Shown piece by piece: positions 36,379 through 45,447 of a stretch of DNA of 64,000 nt. The notes beneath the pieces were generated by a model that made no database searches, was not told where the DNA came from, and saw only the letters and a program-made list of their open reading frames with translations. Within the stretch, counting starts at the first letter, position 1. Every line of letters starts with the position of its first letter. The DNA is from Paenibacillus dokdonensis. Lineage in GTDB: Bacteria > Bacillota > Bacilli > Paenibacillales > Paenibacillaceae. The DNA is taken from contig NZ_STGQ01000001.1 in assembly GCF_004916975.1 (NCBI RefSeq), positions 1,140,993 to 1,204,992 on the forward strand, written 5' to 3'. The translations under genes were made by a program, and so were the position numbers.

Positions 36379-38202
36379 ATGAAAACAGCAGCATGGGGAA
36401 GACGTCCTCTCGCGGATTGTGTGCCGGAATTGGTTGCAGCCGCACGTGGAGACAAAAAAGCAACGCTGGTGATCCAAAATGTCAAATTGGTTAATGTGGT
36501 ATCCGGCGAAATATTGCCGGGGATGTCCATTGCAGTAAAGGACGCGAGAATTGCATATGTGGGTAAGGATGTCAGCCATGCGATAGGAGAAGAAACTCAA
36601 GTTATTGATGCGAACGGAAAATATGCTGCTCCTGGTTTGTTGGACGGACATTGTCATATCGAAAGCACGCAGATGACGGCAACGGAATTTGCCAGAGCTG
36701 TGCTGCCGCTCGGAACGACGGGAGGATTCTTTGATGCGCATGAAATTTCCAATGTGTTAGGTCTGGATGGGCTACGGTTTATGCTGGAGGAAGCCAGATC
36801 GACGCCGTTAGCAGCGTATATGCAGGTTGCCTCTTGCGTGCCGTCGACACATCCGGGACTTGAGACGACAGGCGCTTTTATCGGCCCGGAAGAAGTGGCT
36901 GAGGCACTGAGCTGGGGAGAGGATATGATCGGGCTTGGAGAGGTCATGAACTTCCCAGGCGTGGTTTACGGTGACGATAAAATGATTGGAGAAATCCAGG
37001 CAACACTGCGTGCGGGCAAATATGCAGACGGCCATTTTACCTGGAAATCAGATGATTGGCGTCTGCCTGTTTATGCTGCAAGCGGTGTTAACGGTGATCA
37101 TGAATGTGTTACTGCAGAGGATGTTATTGAGCGCGTCCGGCTTGGTATGTATGCTAAAATGCGTCAAGGCTCGGCTTGGCATGATGTCGCAGCTACCATC
37201 AAAGCACATACGGAAGGCGGCCTGGATACGCGGCGGATGATTCTGGTTACCGATGACCGCAGTTCGGAATCCCTGATGAATGAGGGCCATATGAACTTCG
37301 TTGTGCGTCATGCGATTGCGCAAGGAGTCAAGCCGGTCACTGCCTTTCAGATGGCTACGATCAATACGGCTGAACGGTTCGGAGTGTCGCGGGACATCGG
37401 CGCAATCATCCCGGGCGCATATGCGGATGTGATTCTGCTGGATGGAAATTTGGCGGATGTGAAAGTAGTCATGACGATTGCCGCAGGAAAAGTGGTCGCA
37501 GAGCATGGACGGATGACCACAGAATGGGAGCGCTATGACCTCCCGGCACTGGCTTTTAACACGGTCAATTTAGGACGCAAGCTGAGTACTGAAGATTTTG
37601 CCATTATCGCACCGGTTGCTGAGGGGAAAGCTGAGGTCCGTGCTATTGAAGTCGTGGAAAATCACGTCGAAACCATTGAAAGACAGGTTTGGGTGGATGT
37701 GGAAAACAGCACGGTAAAACTTGATCCTGCAAGCGGCCTTTGTAAAATGGCGGTTTTCGAGCGCCATGGTAAAGGCGGGGGTCATGCGCTGGGAATTCTG
37801 ACTGGAATCGGCTTTAATAAACCGGCGGCCATCGCAATGACGGTATCCCATGACAGCCATAATCTGACGGTTATCGGCAATGATGATGAGCTCATGGCTC
37901 GTGCGGGCAATATTGTAGCCGACATGCAGGGTGGTGTCGTGATGCTGACCGAGGATGGGGTATCTGAGTTTCCGCTTACCGTTGGCGGCATCATGTCGAA
38001 AGAGCCGTTTGAAACGGTCGCCCGCCAGTCTGAAGACATCAGCCAAGCGTTGATCCAGGCCGGATGCCCGCTGAACAATGCATTTATGACCTTGTCGCTG
38101 CTCGCGCTGGTTGTCATTCCGGAAATCCGTTTGTCCGACAAAGGACTGGTGCGGATATCTGCCGATGGTATTGATATCGTACCTTTGTTTACCGGAAAAT
38201 AA
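36379..38202 (+). CDS. ade: Adenine deaminase
   Basis: The gene starts at the ATG at 36379, after GGAGGG, giving 607 residues. This amidohydrolase has 'APGLLDGHCHIESTQM' (metal His pair) and 'AHEISNVLG', then 'YADGHFTW'. The conserved C-terminal adenine deaminase domain includes 'HDSHNLTVIG' and 'GGVVMLTEDGVSEFPLTVGG'. It converts adenine to hypoxanthine and ammonia in purine salvage. It stands alone and has no recognisable purine riboswitch in its ~190-nt upstream region. Confidence 0.92.
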   Translation: MKTAAWGRRPLADCVPELVAAARGDKKATLVIQNVKLVNVVSGEILPGMSIAVKDARIAYVGKDVSHAIGEETQVIDANGKYAAPGLLDGHCHIESTQMTATEFARAVLPLGTTGGFFDAHEISNVLGLDGLRFMLEEARSTPLAAYMQVASCVPSTHPGLETTGAFIGPEEVAEALSWGEDMIGLGEVMNFPGVVYGDDKMIGEIQATLRAGKYADGHFTWKSDDWRLPVYAASGVNGDHECVTAEDVIERVRLGMYAKMRQGSAWHDVAATIKAHTEGGLDTRRMILVTDDRSSESLMNEGHMNFVVRHAIAQGVKPVTAFQMATINTAERFGVSRDIGAIIPGAYADVILLDGNLADVKVVMTIAAGKVVAEHGRMTTEWERYDLPALAFNTVNLGRKLSTEDFAIIAPVAEGKAEVRAIEVVENHVETIERQVWVDVENSTVKLDPASGLCKMAVFERHGKGGGHALGILTGIGFNKPAAIAMTVSHDSHNLTVIGNDDELMARAGNIVADMQGGVVMLTEDGVSEFPLTVGGIMSKEPFETVARQSEDISQALIQAGCPLNNAFMTLSLLALVVIPEIRLSDKGLVRISADGIDIVPLFTGK

Positions 38203-38270
38203 GACATATCCAATATGCAGAACATAAACTTCATTACTTGTGTGTAACATAAAACATGATGACAATAGAA

Positions 38271-38293
38271 AAGGGGAGCCGTCGGCTCCCCTT
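38271..38293 (+). terminator. Terminator-like hairpin after adenine deaminase
   Basis: A perfect 10-bp stem AAGGGGAGCC/GGCTCCCCTT with a 3-nt loop, lacking a good T-run. The rest of the 231-nt gap before helD shows nothing I can name. Confidence 0.6.
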
Positions 38294-38433
38294 AAAATGT
38301 TTGATTTTCATGTGCATTATTGATAAAATAGATCATACGGCCCTAATAAAGGGACAGTGTTCATAGCGATTCCTTTTCTATTATAACATTTGGAAAAGAG
38401 AATGTCAAATATATAAAGGGGATGAAGACAGGC

Positions 38434-40791
38434 ATGGACTTGAAAGATCAGGATTGGCAGCACGAACAACAGCGGGTCGACAGTGTAACCGGAAAAATTG
38501 CTGCCCGCAAGGGAACGCTTGAAGCGGAAGTGGGCCTGGTTCGGGGCGATGTGGTTGAGCTGCGTAAGGATTTCTGGGATGAAGTCAGAGTCAACTTCAG
38601 CAGCTCCGATGATCTGGGAGAAACGTCCACCAGCTTGCGTCAGCAGTCCCAAGTGCTATCTGAGCGGGAACATGCGCATTTACAGGCCTCGGAGACACTA
38701 AAAAAATTGAAGCTTCTGGTCAAATCGCCTTACTTCGGGCGGATCGATTTTACTGAAGAGGGACTAGAAGGGAAGGAAACGATCTATTTGGGGATCGCCT
38801 CCTTTCTGGATGATGATCAGGAGACTTTTTTGGTATATGACTGGCGTGCGCCGGTATCAAGTCTTTATTATGACGGTGCTCCTGGTGCAGCAGCTTATCA
38901 GACGCCAAGCGGTGAGATCAGCGGTATGATGGAACTGAAGCGCCAGTTTGTGATCAGAGACGGAAAAATCAAGGTTATGTTTGATACAGGCGTCACGATC
39001 GGCGACGAACTGTTGCAGCAGGTGCTCAGCCATTCCTCGGATAACCAGATGAAGAGCATCGTAGCGACCATCCAGAAGGAACAAAATGCGGTAATCCGCA
39101 ATGACAAGAGCCGGATGCTTGTGGTTCAGGGAGCGGCGGGCAGCGGTAAAACCTCGGCAGCGCTCCAGCGGGTCGCCTATTTATTGTACAAATACAAGGG
39201 AACTCTGAAAGCAGATCAGGTCCTTCTCTTTTCTCCGAACCCGATGTTCAACAGCTATGTTTCGACGGTGCTGCCTGAGCTTGGGGAAGAGAATATGCTG
39301 CAGACAACTTTCCAGGCCTATTTGGAACACCGCATCGGCAGGGAATTCGATCTGGAGGACGTGTTTTCCCAAATGGAATCGATTCTAAAAGCCGAGGAAG
39401 GCCCATGGTTAACGGTCAAACGGGCATCCATCGCCTATAAATCCTCAACACTGTTTCTGGAAACCATCCGCCGGTTGAAGGATCATCTGGAGCAAAGCGG
39501 CATGAAATTCAAGCCGATTCGTTTCAAAGGCCGACTGATCGTATCGGAACAGGTTATGCTGGAGAAGTTTTATGGTTATGATTCCTCCGTGCGCCTGGCC
39601 AACCGGGTTGAACTGATGCGTGACTGGCTGCTTAAGGAGCTGGCCCAGTTCGCCAAAAATGAACGTCAGGCTCCTTGGGTGGATGAGCAAATTGAACTGC
39701 TTGATCCGGATGAATACCAGAAAGCCTACACACGTATCCGTCGCAAGCAGTCCGTGAAGAAGAAGGAGACCTTTGACGACTTTGACCGCGAACGGAGCCT
39801 TCTGGCTAAAATGGTTGTGAACGAATGGCTGAAGCCGGTACGCAAGTGGATCAAACGGATGCGGTTTGTGGATGTTAAGACAATGTATGAAGAACTTTTA
39901 ACCGACAAGCAGTTATTTCTGAGTGTCAGTGGCGGCCATGGGCTCCCGGATGAATGGGAGGAAATGGGCCTTCAATCGATTCAGATGATGAAGGAGGGAA
40001 AACTGGCATATGAAGACGTCACCCCTTATTTGTATCTGCAGGATCTATTGAAGGGCTTCCAGATAAACAGCGTGATCCGGCATGCCTTTATCGATGAAGT
40101 ACAGGATTACTCTCCATTTCAGCTGGAATACGTTAAGAGAATTTTCCCTCGTGCCCGTATGACAGCCCTCGGAGATTTAAACCAGGGGATTTATGCGCAC
40201 ACGGATGTACTCGGTGGCAGTCTGGAGTCGTTGAAGCAGCTGTATGGGGCAGATGAGACCGAGGTCATCTCGCTGACCCGCAGCTACCGCTCCACGCTGG
40301 AAATCGTTGATTTTACCCGCAGCATGATGCCTGGGGGCGAGTCAATCATGCCTTTCAACCGTTACGGTGAAAAGCCGCTTGTTTGCCTAGCAAACAGCAG
40401 GGAGAAGCTGCACAGCAGCATTGTGGATGATATCCGCCGCTTGAATGAGCAGGGCTATGAGCATACTGCGATTATTTGCAAAACCGCTGAAGAATGCGAA
40501 TATGTTTACCAAGCGCTCAAAGATGAGCTGCCACTGAAGAGAATCGCCAAAACAACACCTTCATTTGTGACGGGTACGCTGGTCATTCCATCCTACTTAG
40601 CAAAAGGCGTCGAGTTTGATGCGGTTGTCATTTATGATGCTTCTCAGGAAGCCTACGGCAGGGAATCCGAGCGCAAGCTGTTCTATACGGCTTGTACCCG
40701 TGCCATGCATCAGCTTCATATCTATAGTCTGGGAGCACCATGCAAATTTATTGAGGATGTCAGCGGGGATAAGTATACGCTGCAGTCATAG
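38434..40791 (+). CDS. helD: UvrD/Rep-like helicase HelD (RNA polymerase recycling)
   Basis: The product is 785 residues. An N-terminal coiled-coil arm (residues ~1-90) is followed by the HelD-specific 'YFGRIDF...YLGIASF...YDWRAPVSSLYYD' block. Walker A 'GAAGSGKTSAALQR' is near 233, Walker B-like 'FIDEVQDYSPFQL' follows, and motif IV-VI segments 'LTRSYRST' and 'YTACTRAMHQLHIY' complete the helicase core. HelD binds stalled RNA polymerase and uses ATP to release it from DNA; it is not a replicative helicase. I choose the second ATG because AAAGGGG abuts the first (38422). Confidence 0.9.
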   Translation: MDLKDQDWQHEQQRVDSVTGKIAARKGTLEAEVGLVRGDVVELRKDFWDEVRVNFSSSDDLGETSTSLRQQSQVLSEREHAHLQASETLKKLKLLVKSPYFGRIDFTEEGLEGKETIYLGIASFLDDDQETFLVYDWRAPVSSLYYDGAPGAAAYQTPSGEISGMMELKRQFVIRDGKIKVMFDTGVTIGDELLQQVLSHSSDNQMKSIVATIQKEQNAVIRNDKSRMLVVQGAAGSGKTSAALQRVAYLLYKYKGTLKADQVLLFSPNPMFNSYVSTVLPELGEENMLQTTFQAYLEHRIGREFDLEDVFSQMESILKAEEGPWLTVKRASIAYKSSTLFLETIRRLKDHLEQSGMKFKPIRFKGRLIVSEQVMLEKFYGYDSSVRLANRVELMRDWLLKELAQFAKNERQAPWVDEQIELLDPDEYQKAYTRIRRKQSVKKKETFDDFDRERSLLAKMVVNEWLKPVRKWIKRMRFVDVKTMYEELLTDKQLFLSVSGGHGLPDEWEEMGLQSIQMMKEGKLAYEDVTPYLYLQDLLKGFQINSVIRHAFIDEVQDYSPFQLEYVKRIFPRARMTALGDLNQGIYAHTDVLGGSLESLKQLYGADETEVISLTRSYRSTLEIVDFTRSMMPGGESIMPFNRYGEKPLVCLANSREKLHSSIVDDIRRLNEQGYEHTAIICKTAEECEYVYQALKDELPLKRIAKTTPSFVTGTLVIPSYLAKGVEFDAVVIYDASQEAYGRESERKLFYTACTRAMHQLHIYSLGAPCKFIEDVSGDKYTLQS

Positions 40792-40810
40792 CTGTATTCT
40801 GAAGGCGAGC

Positions 40811-40846
40811 AAAAACCCCAGGGACGTTGAGTCTCTGGGGTTTTTC
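40811..40846. terminator. Bidirectional terminator between helD and araC-type gene
   Basis: CCCCAGGGAC and GTCTCTGGGG pair (one G-U) and are flanked by AAAAA and TTTTT. Confidence 0.88.
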
Positions 40847-40862
40847 TATAGCTTAATCTTTC

Positions 40863-41789
40863 TCATCGGATGGATGTCGGCTCGGTTAGGATGACTGCCA
40901 CCTTTTCGTTAAAAGGCTTGCGGTACCTAGAGGGAGTACAGCCTTTCATCTGTTTAAACACCGTGATAAAATAGCTCAAATTGTCAAACCCGCTCTCCAT
41001 GGCAATATCCACGATTTTCATTCCGCTGTTTTCGAGCAGTTTACAGGCTTTTAGTATCCGGTAATGATTGATGTATTCCACTGGGCTTTTCTGGGTGAGT
41101 TGTTTAAAAAAACGGCAAAAATGGCCTTCACTCATGCTGATTAAACCAGCTAAATCCCTCAGCCTCAGCGGCTCTGAATAATGGTCGTGGATGAAATTCA
41201 AAACCGTTTTAAGCCGTTCGACCTTATCCGGGCTGCCTGATGGGAGATGCAGCCCGCGGTCTGTGGTTTGTGGATGTATGAACATTCTTGCGAATATCAA
41301 ATAAAGATGAGCTTTGGTGGACAGCTCGTACGCGGGCAGCCGCTTCTCATTGTCTTCGAGAATGCGGTTCAGTGCGGCCAGCACTTCCTTTTCCCATAAG
41401 CATTCACCTTTGATCAGAGGCTCGGGCTGAAAGCTTTTATCCAATAGCGGACCGATATATTTTTCCTGGATGACGTCAAAATCAGGGCTTGTGAGTAAAT
41501 CAGGGCTGAAAACAACAGCGGAAAAGACACAGGGGGAATTATCGTCAAGAACACCAGCATGAAGCTGTCCGCTGTTCACAAAAATGGCCTGCCCTTCATG
41601 AGCTTCAACATACGTCATATCAAGCTGAAACACCGCTTGGCCTTTACGGATAACGATAAATTCCATTTCATCATGCCAGTGACAGTCCAGAATGCTGTTT
41701 CCGTTTAGCTGCTCGATATTAGGATAGATACTGACCGGATACATGGGATGGCCATGAACACGATCTTCCCGGAGCATTTCACGATTCAT
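40863..41789 (-). CDS. AraC-family transcriptional regulator
   Basis: The start at 41789 is set by GGGAGGTG six bases upstream, giving 308 residues. The N-terminal cupin sensor has 'HWHDEMEFIVIRKGQ' and 'FVNSGQLHAG'. The C-terminal pair of helix-turn-helix motifs includes 'LRLRDLAGLISMSEGHFCRF' and 'IVDIAMESGFDNLSYFITVF'. It is divergent from a GH31 glycosidase gene and likely activates it in response to a sugar. Direct repeats between the two genes are probable binding sites. Confidence 0.88.
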   Translation of the reverse strand: MNREMLREDRVHGHPMYPVSIYPNIEQLNGNSILDCHWHDEMEFIVIRKGQAVFQLDMTYVEAHEGQAIFVNSGQLHAGVLDDNSPCVFSAVVFSPDLLTSPDFDVIQEKYIGPLLDKSFQPEPLIKGECLWEKEVLAALNRILEDNEKRLPAYELSTKAHLYLIFARMFIHPQTTDRGLHLPSGSPDKVERLKTVLNFIHDHYSEPLRLRDLAGLISMSEGHFCRFFKQLTQKSPVEYINHYRILKACKLLENSGMKIVDIAMESGFDNLSYFITVFKQMKGCTPSRYRKPFNEKVAVILTEPTSIR

Positions 41790-41833
41790 GGACAGCACCT
41801 CCCTGTTATATTTGAATAGTTTGTTGGTTGTAA

Positions 41834-41864
41834 TATCAAAATACTGATATATATTATCAAAATA
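41834..41864 (+). promoter_or_regulatory. Direct repeat TATCAAAATA, candidate AraC operator
   Basis: Two identical decamers TATCAAAATA at 41834-41843 and 41855-41864 are spaced 21 bp start to start, i.e. two helical turns, as expected for the two half-sites of an AraC-type dimer. A further TATCAAT-like sequence occurs near 41886. Confidence 0.55.
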
Positions 41865-41930
41865 TCATGAGAATTACTCTGCAAATATCAATATTATCAT
41901 ATTATAAACAATGAAGCAGGAGGGATTCAA

Positions 41931-44252
41931 ATGAAATTTACGGACGGATATTGGCAGACCCGCGAAGGATATGAAGTGCAAAATCCGGCGGACATCCGGG
42001 ATATTACACAATCAGGCGATACCCTGACGGTCTATGCGGCAACCAAAGTAATCGCGACCAAAGGAGATACGCTGAACGGTACGCTGCTAAAAGCAAGCTT
42101 CAGTTCCCCGATGCCGGATGTCATTAAGGTCAAGCTGAATCACCACAAAGGTAAAGTGAATTCAGGTCCGGCCTTTGGCATCCATGAACTTGAAACACAT
42201 GTGAACATTGAGATTGAGGAAGATCAGGCAGAGCTTTCCAGCGGAAACTTAAGTGTCACCGTGAACCGCAAGCAGGGCTGGAATGTGGATTTCCGCTTTG
42301 ACGGCAAACGGATTACGGGGAGTGGATGGAGAGCGCCGGCTTATATCAAGAATTCGGATAAAAAAGCGTATTACCGAGAGCAGTTGGACCTTGGTGTAGG
42401 CGAATATATTTACGGACTTGGAGAACGTTTCACGCCATTTGTGAAAAACGGGCAAATCGTGGAGATCTGGAATGAAGATGGCGGAACGAGCAGCGAGCAG
42501 TCTTACAAAAATATCCCATTTTACTTATCGAGCAAAGGTTATGGTGTTTTTGTCAATCACCCGGAAAAGGTGTCCTATGAGATTGCATCCGAGAATGTCT
42601 CCCGTGTCCAGTTCAGTGTGGAGGGGGAAAGCCTTGAGTACTTCATTATTGGCGGAGGCAGTCCGAAAGCGGTGCTCGACAACTATACCAAGCTGACAGG
42701 CAAGCCTGCGCTTCCTCCGGCATGGACCTTCGGTCTCTGGCTGACGACCTCTTTTACTACCGATTATGATGAAGCCACCGTAAACCACTTCGTGGATGGT
42801 ATGGCTGAACGGGATCTGCCTCTGGCCGTTTTCCATTTTGATTGCTTCTGGATGAAGGAATATCAATGGTGTGATTTCCAGTGGGACAAGGATATGTTCC
42901 CTGATCCCGAAGGGATGCTGCGGCGCCTGAAAGCTAAAGGTTTGAAAATATGCGCTTGGATTAATCCGTATATCGCTGAAAAGTCCTATCTTTTTGATGA
43001 GGGAATGAACAATGGATATCTCGTAAAAACAGCAGACGGCAGTGTTTGGCAGTGGGATATGTGGCAGGCAGGTATGGCGCTTGTGGATTTCACGAACCCG
43101 GCGGCGATTGCCTGGTATAAAGGAAAGCTGGAGACATTGATCGACCAAGGTGTAGACTGCTTCAAGACGGATTTCGGCGAAAGAATTCCGACCGATGTGG
43201 TTTATTACGACGGCTCCGATCCGCAGAAAATGCATAACTATTACACCTTCTTATACAATAAGGCCGTGTTTGACGTGCTGGAAGAGAAATTGGGAAAAGG
43301 TGAAGCGGCCCTGTTTGCCCGCTCGGCAACCGTGGGAGGCCAGCAGTTCCCGGTTCATTGGGGCGGTGACTGTTCAGCATCCTATGAATCAATGGCTGAA
43401 ACACTTCGCGGCGGCCTGTCGCTTGGATTATCCGGTTTTGGCTTCTGGAGCCACGATATCAGCGGTTTTGAGAACACGGCTCCCCCGGATATTTACAAAC
43501 GCTGGGTGCAGTTTGGGCTGCTGTCTTCACACAGTCGTCTGCATGGAAGCACGTCATACCGAGTGCCTTGGCTGTTTGATGAAGAAGCGGTGGATGTGGT
43601 CCGCGTATTCACTAAGCTGAAGTGCAGCCTCATGCCCTATCTTTTCCATTCTGCCGTTGAGTCAACAGAGCTTGGGCTGCCGATGATGCGTGCCATGATG
43701 CTTGAATTCCCTGAAGACCGGACTTGTACAGCGCTGGACACCCAGTACATGCTAGGTGATTCGATTCTGGTCGCTCCAATCTTTAATAAGGAAGGCGATG
43801 TGGAGTATTATCTGCCTGAAGGCAAATGGACGAACTTTCTCACGAATGAAATGCGGGAGGGTGGACGCTGGCATCAGGAGCAGCATGGGTACATGACGCT
43901 GCCAATGATGATCAAGCCGGGCAGCATTATTGCGGTTGGCAGAGAAGACAGCCGTACCGATTATGATTTTGCCAATGATGTTTCATTCCATCTGTTTGAG
44001 CTCGCCGATGGATCGTCTGCTTCAGCGGAGGTTGTGAGTATGAAGGGTGAGAAAGAAATGACTGCAGCAGCTGTACGCTCCGGTGATGTCATTGAACTGA
44101 TGACGAAAGGAAGCAGCAAGTCATGGTCGTTTGTGCTCAGAGGATTAACCCAAGTGGCTGCGGTGGAAGGCGGTCATGCCGAGTCTTGTGATTGGGGCGT
44201 TAAGATCATTCCGGAAAAAAGCAGCACGACCCTCCGTGTGACATTGAAATAA
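41931..44252 (+). CDS. yicI: GH31 alpha-xylosidase
   Basis: This 773-residue enzyme of glycoside hydrolase family 31 has nucleophile Asp ~414 in 'FKTDFGERIP' and acid/base Asp ~479 in 'HWGGDCSASYESM', which correspond closely to Asp416 and Asp482 of E. coli YicI. 'FHFDCFWM' is the form typical of alpha-xylosidases rather than alpha-glucosidases. It likely releases alpha-xylose from xyloglucan oligosaccharides such as isoprimeverose. It has no signal peptide and so acts inside the cell. AraC-type control from the divergent gene is likely. No xylose isomerase or transporter genes are adjacent. Confidence 0.88.
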   Translation: MKFTDGYWQTREGYEVQNPADIRDITQSGDTLTVYAATKVIATKGDTLNGTLLKASFSSPMPDVIKVKLNHHKGKVNSGPAFGIHELETHVNIEIEEDQAELSSGNLSVTVNRKQGWNVDFRFDGKRITGSGWRAPAYIKNSDKKAYYREQLDLGVGEYIYGLGERFTPFVKNGQIVEIWNEDGGTSSEQSYKNIPFYLSSKGYGVFVNHPEKVSYEIASENVSRVQFSVEGESLEYFIIGGGSPKAVLDNYTKLTGKPALPPAWTFGLWLTTSFTTDYDEATVNHFVDGMAERDLPLAVFHFDCFWMKEYQWCDFQWDKDMFPDPEGMLRRLKAKGLKICAWINPYIAEKSYLFDEGMNNGYLVKTADGSVWQWDMWQAGMALVDFTNPAAIAWYKGKLETLIDQGVDCFKTDFGERIPTDVVYYDGSDPQKMHNYYTFLYNKAVFDVLEEKLGKGEAALFARSATVGGQQFPVHWGGDCSASYESMAETLRGGLSLGLSGFGFWSHDISGFENTAPPDIYKRWVQFGLLSSHSRLHGSTSYRVPWLFDEEAVDVVRVFTKLKCSLMPYLFHSAVESTELGLPMMRAMMLEFPEDRTCTALDTQYMLGDSILVAPIFNKEGDVEYYLPEGKWTNFLTNEMREGGRWHQEQHGYMTLPMMIKPGSIIAVGREDSRTDYDFANDVSFHLFELADGSSASAEVVSMKGEKEMTAAAVRSGDVIELMTKGSSKSWSFVLRGLTQVAAVEGGHAESCDWGVKIIPEKSSTTLRVTLK

Positions 44253-44287
44253 GCGAATGTTTTAGTATAGACTCAACCATAGTAACC

Positions 44288-44324
44288 GGGTCAACCCTTC
44301 ATACGTAAGTTTGAAGCGTTGGCC
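44288..44324 (+). terminator. Possible weak terminator after the alpha-xylosidase gene
   Basis: GGG-TCAACcCTTC pairs with GAAGcGTTGg-CCC with two internal mismatches. Only GTATTTGT follows, so termination is uncertain. Confidence 0.4.
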
Positions 44325-44358
44325 CGTATTTGTAATTGAAAATATGGGGTGGGTTAAT

Positions 44359-45369
44359 ATGTCGATGTCCAAAGAAAATCAATTTTCCAGTCTTTATGCA
44401 CCAATAACGGATGAACAAATTTTATCAATCGCACGGGATACCTTTGGTGAAGGCTGCAAAGTAAAGCAAATCTCCCTACTCAAGGGAGGGCAATTCAATA
44501 CAACCTATGTATTTGAAACGGAGGCACCGGAAGGGAAGTGGGTTTTACGGCTGGCTCCGGTTGAGCATGCGCACTTGTACTCTTTTGAAAAAGAGATGAT
44601 GGCGGTAGAGGCTTATATTTACGGCTTGCTTCAAGCAGAGGATATTCCGAGCTCGCGCGTTATCCGATATGATGCTACAGGCAATTCGATAGCCAGACCG
44701 TACTTATTGATCGAATTCATCGAGAGTGTGCAACTGAATGATCCATCGATTTCTCCAGCGGAGTACAGCCGTCTGAAGAAAGAGCTTGGCGAGCATACTC
44801 GGCAATTACATGCGATTACATCCGACCGTTTCGGATGGCCGCAGCCGGACGGATCAATCCGTGGCTATGATAAGTGGAGCGGCATGCTGGTGGAGCTGGC
44901 TGCGGAAGTGGCTGAAAAATGCAGGAAGCATCACGTTTTTGAGGACCATGTCCTGAATGAATTCACAGCCGTTTTCAATGATAACCGTCCGTTGTTCGAT
45001 GACATAACAGTGCCTTCGCTCGTACATAATGATTTGTGGGATCCCAATGTGCTGGTCAGCCGAGGTAAAGATGGAGAACTTCATATCGCTGCACTGATTG
45101 ATGCGGACCGGGCTGTATATGCGGATCGGGAATATGAATTTATTGTTTATGAAAATCAACCGGACTTTTTGAAGGGGTATGGCTACGAGCTGTCCATGGA
45201 GGTTCGTCCGCGGGCCCGGCGCGTTGCGTATCAGATCATGATGGCTTTTTTATGCGCGTTTGTATACGAGGTCCAGATCGTCAAACCGGATGATGCAGAC
45301 TGGTGCAAGCAAAATGGCTTGCAGCAATTGAAAGCTTTTCATGAGATTTGGGGCGAAAGAAACGCTTAA
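44359..45369 (+). CDS. APH-family phosphotransferase (aminoglycoside/homoserine-kinase-like fold)
   Basis: The gene starts at the ATG at 44359; the preceding purine stretch GGGGTGGG is modest. The product is 336 residues with the APH fold. It has a Gly-rich 'LKGGQFNTTYVFE', 'WVLRLAP', the catalytic loop 'LVHNDLWDPNVLV' (Brenner-type H-x-D-x4-N) and 'ALIDADRAVYADREYEF' (metal Asp). The family covers antibiotic kinases, macrolide kinases, choline and fructosamine kinases. Nothing here fixes the substrate, so resistance should not be assumed. It sits 78 nt before an MFS exporter gene. Confidence 0.8.
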   Translation: MSMSKENQFSSLYAPITDEQILSIARDTFGEGCKVKQISLLKGGQFNTTYVFETEAPEGKWVLRLAPVEHAHLYSFEKEMMAVEAYIYGLLQAEDIPSSRVIRYDATGNSIARPYLLIEFIESVQLNDPSISPAEYSRLKKELGEHTRQLHAITSDRFGWPQPDGSIRGYDKWSGMLVELAAEVAEKCRKHHVFEDHVLNEFTAVFNDNRPLFDDITVPSLVHNDLWDPNVLVSRGKDGELHIAALIDADRAVYADREYEFIVYENQPDFLKGYGYELSMEVRPRARRVAYQIMMAFLCAFVYEVQIVKPDDADWCKQNGLQQLKAFHEIWGERNA

Positions 45370-45400
45370 CATTTAAAACCTGCATAGTTGCGCGCAAAAG

Positions 45401-45443
45401 AAACCACAATATAACGAGTTATTATTGAACGCAAAGGTGGTTT
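45401..45443 (+). promoter_or_regulatory. Hairpin that hides the ribosome binding site of the MFS gene
   Basis: AAACCAC (45401-45407) is complementary to GTGGTTT (45437-45443), which includes the AAAGGTGG ribosome site just before the ATG at 45448. An inner pair, CAATATAAC with GTTATTATTG, extends the stem with one bulge. Such a fold would lower translation unless opened. No leader peptide is visible. Confidence 0.5.
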
Positions 45444-45447
45444 TGTC

